Source: Bacteroidales bacterium UBA3709
GTDB lineage: Bacteria; Bacteroidota; Bacteroidia; Bacteroidales; UBA932
NCBI GenBank assembly: GCA_002372015.1
Contig: DFIA01000092.1
Coordinates: 1-64,000 of the forward strand
Length of the DNA: 64,000 nt
Reading direction: 5' to 3'
Shown here: positions 37,162 through 45,215 of the stretch, in pieces
Position numbering within the stretch: the first letter of the stretch is position 1
Layout of the letters: every line of letters starts with the position of its first letter
Notes under the pieces: generated by a model
What the model saw: only the letters and a program-made list of their open reading frames with translations
Told to the model about the DNA's origin: nothing
The model's database searches: none
Translations under genes and position numbers: made by a program

Positions 37162-37956
37162 ATGAAACAATACTTAGATCTTCTCAAACGCATAATGCAA
37201 GAGGGTGTAGATAAAAAAGACCGTACAGGCGTGGGCACCAAAAGTATCTTCGGCCATCAGATGAGATTTAATCTAAACGATGGATTTCCGTTGCTTACCA
37301 CTAAAAAAGTACACTTGAAATCTATCATATACGAGTTGTTGTGGTTTATAAACGGCGACACTAACATTAAATATCTTAAAGATCATGGAGTTAGTATCTG
37401 GGACGAATGGGCAGATGAAAACGGAGAGCTTGGTCCGGTGTACGGGGCTCAGTGGAGGCGTTGGGATTGTGGAAACGGGCAAACCATAGATCAGCTCCGT
37501 AATGTTATGGATATGTTAAGCAATAATCCAGATTCGAGGCGTATAATAATATCTTCGTGGAATGTAGCTCAGATAGATAAAATGGCTCTTCCTCCTTGCC
37601 ATAGTCTTTTTCAGTTTTATGTAGCAGACAACCGTCTTTCTTGTCAGCTTTATCAGAGAAGTGCAGATACTTTTTTGGGAATTCCTTTTAACATTGCATC
37701 ATACGCCCTGCTTACCATGATGATAGCAAAAGTTTGCGGCTTTGAATTAGGAGATTTTATACATACAACAGGAGATACTCACATTTATCACAATCATTTT
37801 GAACAAGTTAAAGAGCAACTCTCTCGTTCTCCACGCCCGCTTCCCAAAATGTTGATACACGGAAACCAAAAAGATATTTTTTCTTTTAAGTACGAAGATT
37901 TTGAGCTAACAGGATATGAGCCGTACCCGGCAATAAAGGCACCTGTAGCGGTATGA
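37162..37956 (+). CDS. thyA: Thymidylate synthase
   Basis: The 264-residue enzyme methylates dUMP using methylene-tetrahydrofolate. It has exactly the E. coli length, with the catalytic Cys146 in [12 protein letters not shown] and the dUMP-binding R-R-I-I-I-S-S-W-N and [12 protein letters not shown] motifs. An upstream TTG was rejected because it overlaps the -7 box. It is followed after 19 bp by folA, which regenerates the dihydrofolate made by this enzyme. Confidence 0.98.
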   Translation: MKQYLDLLKRIMQEGVDKKDRTGVGTKSIFGHQMRFNLNDGFPLLTTKKVHLKSIIYELLWFINGDTNIKYLKDHGVSIWDEWADENGELGPVYGAQWRRWDCGNGQTIDQLRNVMDMLSNNPDSRRIIISSWNVAQIDKMALPPCHSLFQFYVADNRLSCQLYQRSADTFLGIPFNIASYALLTMMIAKVCGFELGDFIHTTGDTHIYHNHFEQVKEQLSRSPRPLPKMLIHGNQKDIFSFKYEDFELTGYEPYPAIKAPVAV

Positions 37957-37975
37957 TAAAAAACAATCAAGAACT

Positions 37976-38524
37976 ATGATTTCTCTTATAGCAGCGGTAG
38001 CAGCAGATGGTTCTATAGGAAACGGCAATCAGCTTTTGTGGCATATAGGTGGAGATTTGCAGTATTTTAAGGCTGTAACAACAGGGCATACCGTAATAAT
38101 GGGCAGGAAAACCTACGAATCTATAGGGCGGCCGTTGCCAGGCAGAAAGAATATTGTGGTATCTCGCTCCAACATTGAATTTCCGTTAATCCCAAAGTAT
38201 AAAAAAGACGGAACGCCGTCTAACACTTCAATAGAAAAAGCAGAAGATTTTATCCAACTTCTGAAATCTCTCAAAAGAAAAAAAGAAGAAGTTTTTATAA
38301 TAGGTGGAGGCAGTATCTACAGCGCAGCTTTCAACTATGCAGACAGATTGTATATCACAAGAATCTTTGCTACTCCGGAAAAGGCCGATACTTTTTTCCC
38401 TCCCATAAACCAAAACGAATGGGAAGTGGCAAACTCTTCAGAAATTTTTACAGACGCAGAAAATAATATAGACTATCAGTTTATTGTTTATCAGAGAACG
38501 GACAAAAGATCTAAAACAAAATAA
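37976..38524 (+). CDS. folA: Dihydrofolate reductase
   Basis: The 182-residue NADPH-dependent reductase has the N-terminal I-S-L-I-A-A-V-A-A-D-G-S-I-G, the active-site Asp27 in W-H-I-G-G-D-L-Q-Y-F, M-G-R-K-T-Y-E-S-I-G-R-P-L-P-G-R and I-I-G-G-G-S-I-Y. A small insertion around P-K-Y-K-K-D-G-T-P-S-N makes it a little longer than the 160-residue norm. It recycles dihydrofolate from ThyA and is presumably co-transcribed with thyA. Confidence 0.97.
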   Translation: MISLIAAVAADGSIGNGNQLLWHIGGDLQYFKAVTTGHTVIMGRKTYESIGRPLPGRKNIVVSRSNIEFPLIPKYKKDGTPSNTSIEKAEDFIQLLKSLKRKKEEVFIIGGGSIYSAAFNYADRLYITRIFATPEKADTFFPPINQNEWEVANSSEIFTDAENNIDYQFIVYQRTDKRSKTK

Positions 38525-38550
38525 AACAACAACCTAAACAGAATTTGTAT

Positions 38551-39900
38551 ATGGCTGTTAAAGAAAGAGATTCGTTCAAAAGTTCCTTTGGTGTAATAAT
38601 GGCCTTAATAGGTTCTGCCATAGGCTTAGGAAACCTTTGGAGGTTTCCGTATCTTGTTGGAACCAACGGAGGTGCGGCCTTTATAATTATTTATCTATTG
38701 TGCATACTGTTTCTTTGTATGCCTATAATGGTATGCGAGTTTGTGATAGGCAGAAGAAGCCAGGCTAATGTTTTTGGTGCCTTTAAAAAATTAGCTCCGC
38801 ACACGGGCTGGAAACACACTGGAGTATTGGCCGTATTAACTTGCCTAACACTGCTTTCTTTTTATGTTGTTGTAGGAGGCTGGACAATAGGTTATTTTGT
38901 AAAGTCTTTAAGAATGGTATTTACTCCGCAGTCTGATTTTAATGCCGAGTTTTCCAATATGATAACATCCAGTTCAGAAAGTATTCTCTATACAGTTTTA
39001 TTTCTCGTTATAAATGGATGTGTTATACTGGGTGGAGTTAGAAAGGGAATAGAGCGTACCAACAAATACCTGATGACCGCCTTAGCTATTCTGATACTGT
39101 TTATTGTTGTTTATTCAATGACCTTACCGGGAGCTCAAAAAGGCATAGATTTTCTGTTTAATCCAGACTTTTCAAAAGTTAAGTTTTCAACAGTACTTAA
39201 CGCCCTCGGACAAGGTTTTCTGAGTTTAAGCATAGGGTGCGGAACAGTTATAACCTATGCTTCTTATGCAAATAAAAAAGATAACCTACTAAAAACCACC
39301 ACTATAACATCTTTATCGGATACGGTGTTTGCCTTATTGGCAGGAATGGCTATTTTACCGGCAGTCTTTTCTGCCGGCATGAGTCCTACAGAAGGAGCCG
39401 GCCTTGCTTTTATATCCCTGCCTTATGTTTTTAGCAGCATGCCTTTTGGAGCTCTGCTTTCTATTTTCTTTTATTTCATACTATTTGCAGCAGCACTGTC
39501 TTCGTCTATTTCCATTACAGAACCAATAGTGGCATTTATAAGAGAAGAATTTAAGACAAGCCGCTTTAAGGCCACATTTCAAACAATTTTAATTACGCTG
39601 ATTTTTGCAGTATTGTGTGCTCTAAGTTTTGGAGTTCTTGCAGACTTCAAAATTTTTGGAAAAACATTTTTTGACCTCTTCGACTATATAGCCTCCAATA
39701 TATTTCTTGCTATTTGCGCAATGTTAGCCGCTGTGTTTGTAGGCTGGAAAATAAAAGAAGAAGATTTTTATGACGAAGTAACCAGCAAGGGCTTGTATAA
39801 AATTCCACGATGGCTTTTAAAGACCCTCAGAATTTTTATTAAATACATAGCCCCGATAGTGGTTGCTGTAATAATAATCAACTCTTTATTAGGACATTAA
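38551..39900 (+). CDS. Neurotransmitter:sodium symporter (NSS) family transporter
   Basis: The ATG at 38551 gives 449 residues with about 11-12 transmembrane helices. The N-terminal signature S-A-I-G-L-G-N-L-W-R-F-P-Y-L-V-G-T-N-G-G is the sodium-binding region of LeuT-like transporters. Bacterial members import amino acids (for example Trp, Leu, Ala) with sodium. The substrate here is not evident. It starts 26 bp after folA, with an in-frame TTG 6 bp earlier rejected. A short AAGAGA/TCTCTT hairpin follows its stop. Confidence 0.92.
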   Translation: MAVKERDSFKSSFGVIMALIGSAIGLGNLWRFPYLVGTNGGAAFIIIYLLCILFLCMPIMVCEFVIGRRSQANVFGAFKKLAPHTGWKHTGVLAVLTCLTLLSFYVVVGGWTIGYFVKSLRMVFTPQSDFNAEFSNMITSSSESILYTVLFLVINGCVILGGVRKGIERTNKYLMTALAILILFIVVYSMTLPGAQKGIDFLFNPDFSKVKFSTVLNALGQGFLSLSIGCGTVITYASYANKKDNLLKTTTITSLSDTVFALLAGMAILPAVFSAGMSPTEGAGLAFISLPYVFSSMPFGALLSIFFYFILFAAALSSSISITEPIVAFIREEFKTSRFKATFQTILITLIFAVLCALSFGVLADFKIFGKTFFDLFDYIASNIFLAICAMLAAVFVGWKIKEEDFYDEVTSKGLYKIPRWLLKTLRIFIKYIAPIVVAVIIINSLLGH

Positions 39901-39943
39901 AGAGAACCCTCTCTTATTCTTAATTTTGCATAGAGCCTTTTGG

Positions 39944-42472
39944 TTAATTAGGCTGTGTTTGCCTGTTATTTTTCAAGTAGAGGACAATAGAGGAGATAAG
40001 CAATAACATCAACAGTATGGAAGATACCAGAGAATATCTTTCTCCTTTTACAAAACTTTCCGGCCGGAAAGTAAAAATTATATCGCCTTCTCCTGCCGGA
40101 AGAAGTAAGCCTCGTAGAATCCAGTTGGCTCGGAAAGGCTCTATTTTAGTTGTATTTCCTTCAGAATCTTTGTATGTAGCCTCCCAACCGGGGTAATATA
40201 CTTCTGAAAAAACAACAGCTTGAGGTGTTTGAGAATTATATTTATACACAAGTCTATTCGGGGCATAGTCTGTTAAAAAGACAGAGGCAATATCATTGGC
40301 AACAGTGATATTTCTGAGTTCCGGCAATTTTTCTAAAAAGCTCTTGTTTACAACAGCCTGCCTTCTTGTATCTATGGTTGCTAATTTTGCTATCTCTTCA
40401 TTCGCATCGCTCGCCTCTACAATGTTATCTATTATCCAGCAATTACCTTGTGCATAGTGGTTTACAAGTGGAGCAGTATCTGGGTTTATTATAAAATAAC
40501 GAGTATTGAGCATGCTGAGAATAGGATGATATTTAATGGCAGAAGCAGCCTCGTCGTAAGTAGAAACACCTTGTAGCTCCGCACTTAAATCGCTGATTTC
40601 TTTACGAATGAACCTATCTATAAGGTCTTGATATCTCTGAAGTTTTGCAGGTGAATACCCTCCAATGGTTTTATGATGATAGCTTATGTAGGAGTTGTTG
40701 AAAGGGTCTATGGTAAGATCTAAAACTCTGTAGTTAGGGTCGTGGTCGTTTTCCAAAATATATTTATCTACCTCTCTTGGTTTTAGAACAGAAGTAAACT
40801 CTTGATTTGTAACAAAGTCTTTTTCTGAAAGATAGCGTTTATCTACCGCCCACATATCTGCCAAAACAAGTATTATCATTGCCACACAGAACCATTCTTT
40901 TTTTATTTTTTTGTTAATAACCAACCATATAGCCAAAGCCGCTATAAGAACAAACGCCAAACTTCTCAAGGCATCTGCTCTAAGTAAGCCGGCCCTGTCT
41001 TGCACAATGGCGCCTACAAGTTCTTTTGGCAGCTGAGAATCATATACAGAAGAGAAATTGCCTGCCAGAGAAGGTATCAGGGCAAAAATTCCGGCAAAAC
41101 CTCCGCATATAACGGTGGCCCACATTAGAGATTTTTGGGGTTTATCGGGGCTTGTAAAAACCTTGTGCAAAGCCAAAATACCTAAAACAGGAACTGTAAT
41201 CTGTAGGATAACTAAAATCATAGAAACAGTTCTGAACTTATTGTACATTGGCATATAGTTGAAGAAGAATTCTGTTGGAGCCATAAAATGGTAGCCCCAT
41301 GATAAAAATATGGCAAGAGCAGAAACTCCGATAATCCACCACTTTACGCCACCTTTTACAACAAATAGCCCCAAAACAAACAAGAATATAGAAACAGCTC
41401 CCATATACATAGGCCCGGCCGTAAAAGCCTGCGGTCCCCAATATAGCGGTAAATTCTGTATAGTTTGTTTTGCTTGTGCCGTAGGGTAGTTATACTTCTG
41501 ACAAAGCAGCTTATATACTTCTGATGAAGTAGATAAGGCTCCGTTAGAAGCACCACCGTTGAAATTTGGAATAAAAATATTTGGAGTTTCTTCTATTCCA
41601 TAGGACCACTGGGTTGCATATTCTATATCCAAGCCGCTGCGTGCTTTGGATGTAGAAGAGGTGGATGTGCCAGAAGTTTCAGACAATTCAGAACCTCCTC
41701 TCATTGTATGTTGGCCGTATTCGTATGTAGGCCAAAGATGGTTTATGTTGGCGGCAACACCAAGCAACCCTGCCAGCAGTACTGCTATTGAGGTTTTGAA
41801 AAAGCTACCTAAGGCCTTTTCTTTTAAAGCTTTGCAAAGCTGCCATACGGCAAAGCCGAAAACAATTAAGGCAAGATAATAAGAGATTTGAGGATGGTTA
41901 GCTTTAATCTGAAAACTCAAAGCCAAACCAAATAGGGCGGCTCCAAGCAGCCGGTTTTTTCTATATGCATATACCAACGCCGCCAAAACCCAAGGCATAA
42001 AAGCAATGGCCACCATTTTGGTGTTATGGCCAACTTGAATGATTTGCATATTATAGGAGCAGAAAGCTACTGCAAAAGCTCCGATAATAGCGAGCCAGAT
42101 ATTTACTCCAAAAGCTAAAAACATAAGAAAGGCCCCAACCATGCATATTATTAAATAACTTGCCGGCCTTTGCCCCACAAACAAGATATCGTACAGATAC
42201 TTTGTTATATCACCGTGATAAATAACAGATATAGTAATTGCGGGCATACCGGAAAACATGGCATTTGTCCAATATGTCGGGTTGTCTGGATGAGCTTCGT
42301 TCCACTCTACAATTTCTCTGCTCATGCCCTTCCAACTGGAGATATCGCTTTGATTTACAACCTTGCCAGAAAGGGTATATGGAGCATAGAGATACCCTAT
42401 AATAATAAAAGCAACTACAGCAATAACATAGGGCAGAAGCTTTTTTATTTTAAAATTAGAAGAGTTTGTCAT
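39944..42472 (-). CDS. YfhO-family multi-pass membrane protein
   Basis: The 842-residue protein has about 13 hydrophobic segments, concentrated in residues 1-540, and a soluble C-terminal beta-rich region of about 250 residues ending in a final membrane helix. Features include L-Y-A-P-Y-T-L-S-G-K-V-V-N-Q-S-D and F-S-E-V-Y-Y-P-G-W-E-A-T-Y, seen in Bacteroidota YfhO proteins. YfhO belongs to the GT-C-like superfamily and is associated with glycosylation of envelope polymers in Firmicutes. It is followed on the same strand upstream by a glycosyltransferase gene 17 bp away, supporting a glycan role. Confidence 0.85.
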   Translation of the reverse strand: MTNSSNFKIKKLLPYVIAVVAFIIIGYLYAPYTLSGKVVNQSDISSWKGMSREIVEWNEAHPDNPTYWTNAMFSGMPAITISVIYHGDITKYLYDILFVGQRPASYLIICMVGAFLMFLAFGVNIWLAIIGAFAVAFCSYNMQIIQVGHNTKMVAIAFMPWVLAALVYAYRKNRLLGAALFGLALSFQIKANHPQISYYLALIVFGFAVWQLCKALKEKALGSFFKTSIAVLLAGLLGVAANINHLWPTYEYGQHTMRGGSELSETSGTSTSSTSKARSGLDIEYATQWSYGIEETPNIFIPNFNGGASNGALSTSSEVYKLLCQKYNYPTAQAKQTIQNLPLYWGPQAFTAGPMYMGAVSIFLFVLGLFVVKGGVKWWIIGVSALAIFLSWGYHFMAPTEFFFNYMPMYNKFRTVSMILVILQITVPVLGILALHKVFTSPDKPQKSLMWATVICGGFAGIFALIPSLAGNFSSVYDSQLPKELVGAIVQDRAGLLRADALRSLAFVLIAALAIWLVINKKIKKEWFCVAMIILVLADMWAVDKRYLSEKDFVTNQEFTSVLKPREVDKYILENDHDPNYRVLDLTIDPFNNSYISYHHKTIGGYSPAKLQRYQDLIDRFIRKEISDLSAELQGVSTYDEAASAIKYHPILSMLNTRYFIINPDTAPLVNHYAQGNCWIIDNIVEASDANEEIAKLATIDTRRQAVVNKSFLEKLPELRNITVANDIASVFLTDYAPNRLVYKYNSQTPQAVVFSEVYYPGWEATYKDSEGNTTKIEPFRANWILRGLLLPAGEGDIIFTFRPESFVKGERYSLVSSILLMLLLISSIVLYLKNNRQTQPN

Positions 42473-42489
42473 ATTGCAGAGTTCAATAG

Positions 42490-43899
42490 TTATTTACAAA
42501 TTTTATTCAGCAATTGTGCAAAGTTTTCTGCACCAGCCTTTCTGGTATATTTTTTTCGTTGTTCCATAAGTTCTGCCGCAAACACAGGTTGGCTTTGCCT
42601 TTCTGCAAAGCTATGCCAAATTTTGAGGAAGGCAGTTTTTATCTCTGTTTCATTCTCAAAGTTACAAATAGTTCCGCTGCCGGTTTCTTTTAAAGCTGTG
42701 GCAAGATCTCCGTCTGTAGGGCCAAATGCCAGAATAGTTTTACCAGCAGCAAGATACTCAAAGAATTTTCCAGTAAGAATTGCTTTTGATTCTTTTTCTT
42801 TTCTGAGTGGAAGCAGCAGCAGGTTTGCACACTTCTGCCAGGCTATACAAGTTGTATGATCAACAACTCCCAAATCGAGAAAACAGGCCGATAAACCATT
42901 GTCTTCAATATCTTTTTTTACACAGTCTGCCGTTTGTCCCATTACAACAATCATCAACTTTTCCCGTAGTGAGGCATTACTCTTAACAACCTCTCCCACA
43001 ACCTTCCATAATCTATCTGGGTTTGCACTTTCCGGCATAATACCAGTGTGAACCAGCACAAATTTTTTTTCTGCAACACCGTTGTTTTTCTTGCCTATCA
43101 CAGATTCAGCTTTTGCTATGGCCGATAGTAATTGTGAATTAGTTTCTTCAGAAAAATCGTCTGGATCGTAACCATTTGCAATAATAGAAACTTTGTTGGC
43201 AAAAGCTTTATAAGTATCTTCTGAAAACTCCTTCTGCATTTGAGAAGAAACAACCGTAACTCTGTCTGCTTCTGCTATTACAGAGTGCTCTAATTCTTTA
43301 TGCCGCCTCAGAGATTTTGCAGAGAGCGGAAGATGCTTGAAATAGAATATATTGGTCCAAGGATCTCTAAAATCTGCAATCCAAGGAATCTGAAACTTAT
43401 TATGCAGAGCTTTTGCTATCAGGTGCATGGAATGAGGAGGCCCCGTGCTTATAATAGCATCTGGCTTTAAGTTTAAAAGCTCTCCATCAACTTGTTGGGT
43501 AGAGTTTCTGATAAGTTTAGACAGGTGTTTAACAGAGGGTTTTATCCACCAGCATCGCGGATCGGGGATAAACCAATTAGCCCTTATATACATAGAAAGT
43601 TTCTGAAAAAAACCTCCTGAGGGAATAAAATTAGCCTGCAGCCGCTCTCCTTTCTTTTTCCCGGAAAGTATTTTATAAAAACTGTAGGGCTCTGAGATTT
43701 TTCTTTTCAGAACAGTAGTTGCCGGAGCAATATCCTTTAGCAATGTTTTGTCTATGGCATTAACATCGGGATTCAAGGGTGTGTAAATTATAGGTTCCCA
43801 CCCAAACTCCGGCAGGTATTTAGACATCTTTAGCCATCTTTGAACTCCACTACCCCCCGAAGGCGGCCAATAATATGTAATGATAAGAACTTTTTTCAT
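42490..43899 (-). CDS. Glycosyltransferase, GT4-like (GT-B fold)
   Basis: The 469-residue protein starts K-V-L-I-I-T-Y-Y-W-P-P-S-G-G-S-G-V-Q-R, a typical GT-B N terminus. The C-terminal nucleotide-sugar site is visible as L-T-G-K-F-F-E-Y-L-A-A-G-K-T-I-L-A-F-G-P. It has no membrane helix. The length is above the usual 380-420 because of an inserted loop around residues 75-110. The sugar donor and acceptor are unknown. It overlaps the serine hydrolase gene upstream by 1 bp and precedes the YfhO gene. Confidence 0.88.
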   Translation of the reverse strand: MKKVLIITYYWPPSGGSGVQRWLKMSKYLPEFGWEPIIYTPLNPDVNAIDKTLLKDIAPATTVLKRKISEPYSFYKILSGKKKGERLQANFIPSGGFFQKLSMYIRANWFIPDPRCWWIKPSVKHLSKLIRNSTQQVDGELLNLKPDAIISTGPPHSMHLIAKALHNKFQIPWIADFRDPWTNIFYFKHLPLSAKSLRRHKELEHSVIAEADRVTVVSSQMQKEFSEDTYKAFANKVSIIANGYDPDDFSEETNSQLLSAIAKAESVIGKKNNGVAEKKFVLVHTGIMPESANPDRLWKVVGEVVKSNASLREKLMIVVMGQTADCVKKDIEDNGLSACFLDLGVVDHTTCIAWQKCANLLLLPLRKEKESKAILTGKFFEYLAAGKTILAFGPTDGDLATALKETGSGTICNFENETEIKTAFLKIWHSFAERQSQPVFAAELMEQRKKYTRKAGAENFAQLLNKICK

Positions 43900-45134
43900 T
43901 ATTTATCGGCAGAAGAGCCTTTTATCAGATTTTCATAAAGACAGTTTACAACTCTGTTGTGTATAGCCATAAACCCTCTTTCTCGTTTGCCATCTACACC
44001 ATTTGTCATTAGAACAATGCCAAAAGTTCTCTCTTTATTCCATGCCATTATAGTATAAACCCCATAGGCACCACCGGTGTGTCCTATCATTGTTTTGCCT
44101 GGAATCAGATCCTTGTTATTCCAAAGAGCAAAGCCGTAATAAACAGGCTGGCCGCCAGCAAACCCCTCCTCTTCTCCGGTTTCTGTAAAACAACTTTGCA
44201 TAAGCAGGGCGCTTTCCGAAGATATAATTTTTACGCCTTGCGGAGAAGTTCCTAAACCCATGTGCATCATCATGGTCTTAGCTAAACCAACAGGATTGAG
44301 TTTTAGGCCTCCGGTAGGAGAAAAAATAGGGGCAGAATATCCAAATTTGTAATTTGCAATTTCTTGTGTTCGTGGAGCATAGGCTTCTGGTTGGGCCACC
44401 CACTTTCCATTTTTATCTTTTTGATACAAAGTAACAAACTTGCTTTGATCTAAACTTTCTACCCAATATCCGGCATTCTCTAAGCCAAGTGGCTTTAGAA
44501 TATTACCAACTACATATTGATCAAACCTAATGTGGCTGATTCTTTCTATTATGGTGCCGAGGGTATTATAATTCAGGTTGCAATAAACATATTTAGTTCC
44601 GGGGCGGAAGTTATGATAGGCTTTTTCCCAATCCGGATTTTTAGAGGGATCAAGTACATCCATCTTAAAATAGCCCTGCCCATCGCTCAGCGAAGAAGTG
44701 TGCGAAAGTAACATATAAGGAGTTATCTTAACATCGGGAAACTTTGGATTCCTGACCTTAAACCCAACTAAATCAGAAATATCTGCATTTAAATCTAACA
44801 ACCCTCTTTCTGCCAACTGCATAATGGAAGTGGCGGTAAAAGACTTTGAGATAGAGGCTATTCTAAACAAGTCATCTTCTGCCAAAGGAGTTTTTGATTC
44901 GAGATTCTTGTAACCCCAACTGTTTTTGTAAATAATATCCCCTTCTTTAACAACAGCTACGCCCAAACCTACAACATCGAGGTCTTTCATAATTTTACCG
45001 ATGCTTTTATCTATATCTGAGTAGTCTTGTTGATAATTTTGTGCATAAGCAATTGTAGAAAATGAGAGGTAGGCAAATAGGGTTGCAAAAACAAAGAAAA
45101 TAGAAACTAAAGATTTTAAGACAGCTTTTTTCAT
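43899..45134 (-). CDS. Exported serine hydrolase, class C beta-lactamase/PBP4* family
   Basis: The 411-residue protein has a signal peptide ending near A-Y-A-Q. The active-site S-x-x-K is S94-I-S-K97, the Y-x-N is Y184-C-N186, and H-T-G-G in the C-terminal part replaces K-T-G. These define the beta-lactamase class C superfamily, which includes DD-peptidases, esterases and D-aminopeptidases. Nothing indicates a resistance enzyme. Its ATG is 81 bp from the mutS start, transcribed divergently. Confidence 0.87.
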   Translation of the reverse strand: MKKAVLKSLVSIFFVFATLFAYLSFSTIAYAQNYQQDYSDIDKSIGKIMKDLDVVGLGVAVVKEGDIIYKNSWGYKNLESKTPLAEDDLFRIASISKSFTATSIMQLAERGLLDLNADISDLVGFKVRNPKFPDVKITPYMLLSHTSSLSDGQGYFKMDVLDPSKNPDWEKAYHNFRPGTKYVYCNLNYNTLGTIIERISHIRFDQYVVGNILKPLGLENAGYWVESLDQSKFVTLYQKDKNGKWVAQPEAYAPRTQEIANYKFGYSAPIFSPTGGLKLNPVGLAKTMMMHMGLGTSPQGVKIISSESALLMQSCFTETGEEEGFAGGQPVYYGFALWNNKDLIPGKTMIGHTGGAYGVYTIMAWNKERTFGIVLMTNGVDGKRERGFMAIHNRVVNCLYENLIKGSSADK

Positions 45135-45203
45135 ATTACATGCGCGGGTTTATGTTGGATGATTATAGCAAGGCGAAAGATAGTGAAAATTAAGAAAAAT
45201 AAA

Positions 45204-45211
45204 TATTTTTG
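45204..45211 (+). promoter_or_regulatory. -7 box next to the mutS start codon
   Basis: TATTTTTG matches TAnnTTTG and ends 4 nt before the ATG at 45216. The expected start point is at or next to the start codon. A clear -33 TTTG is lacking. Confidence 0.4.
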
Positions 45212-45215
45212 CACT

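Noticed and set aside
42170..42859. 229-codon plus-strand open frame
   Set aside because: It lies antisense to the YfhO and glycosyltransferase genes, whose protein families are clear. Its translation has no recognisable domain.
43899..45134. Antibiotic-resistance beta-lactamase
   Set aside because: The class C fold is shared by many esterases and DD-peptidases, and nothing in the context indicates resistance.
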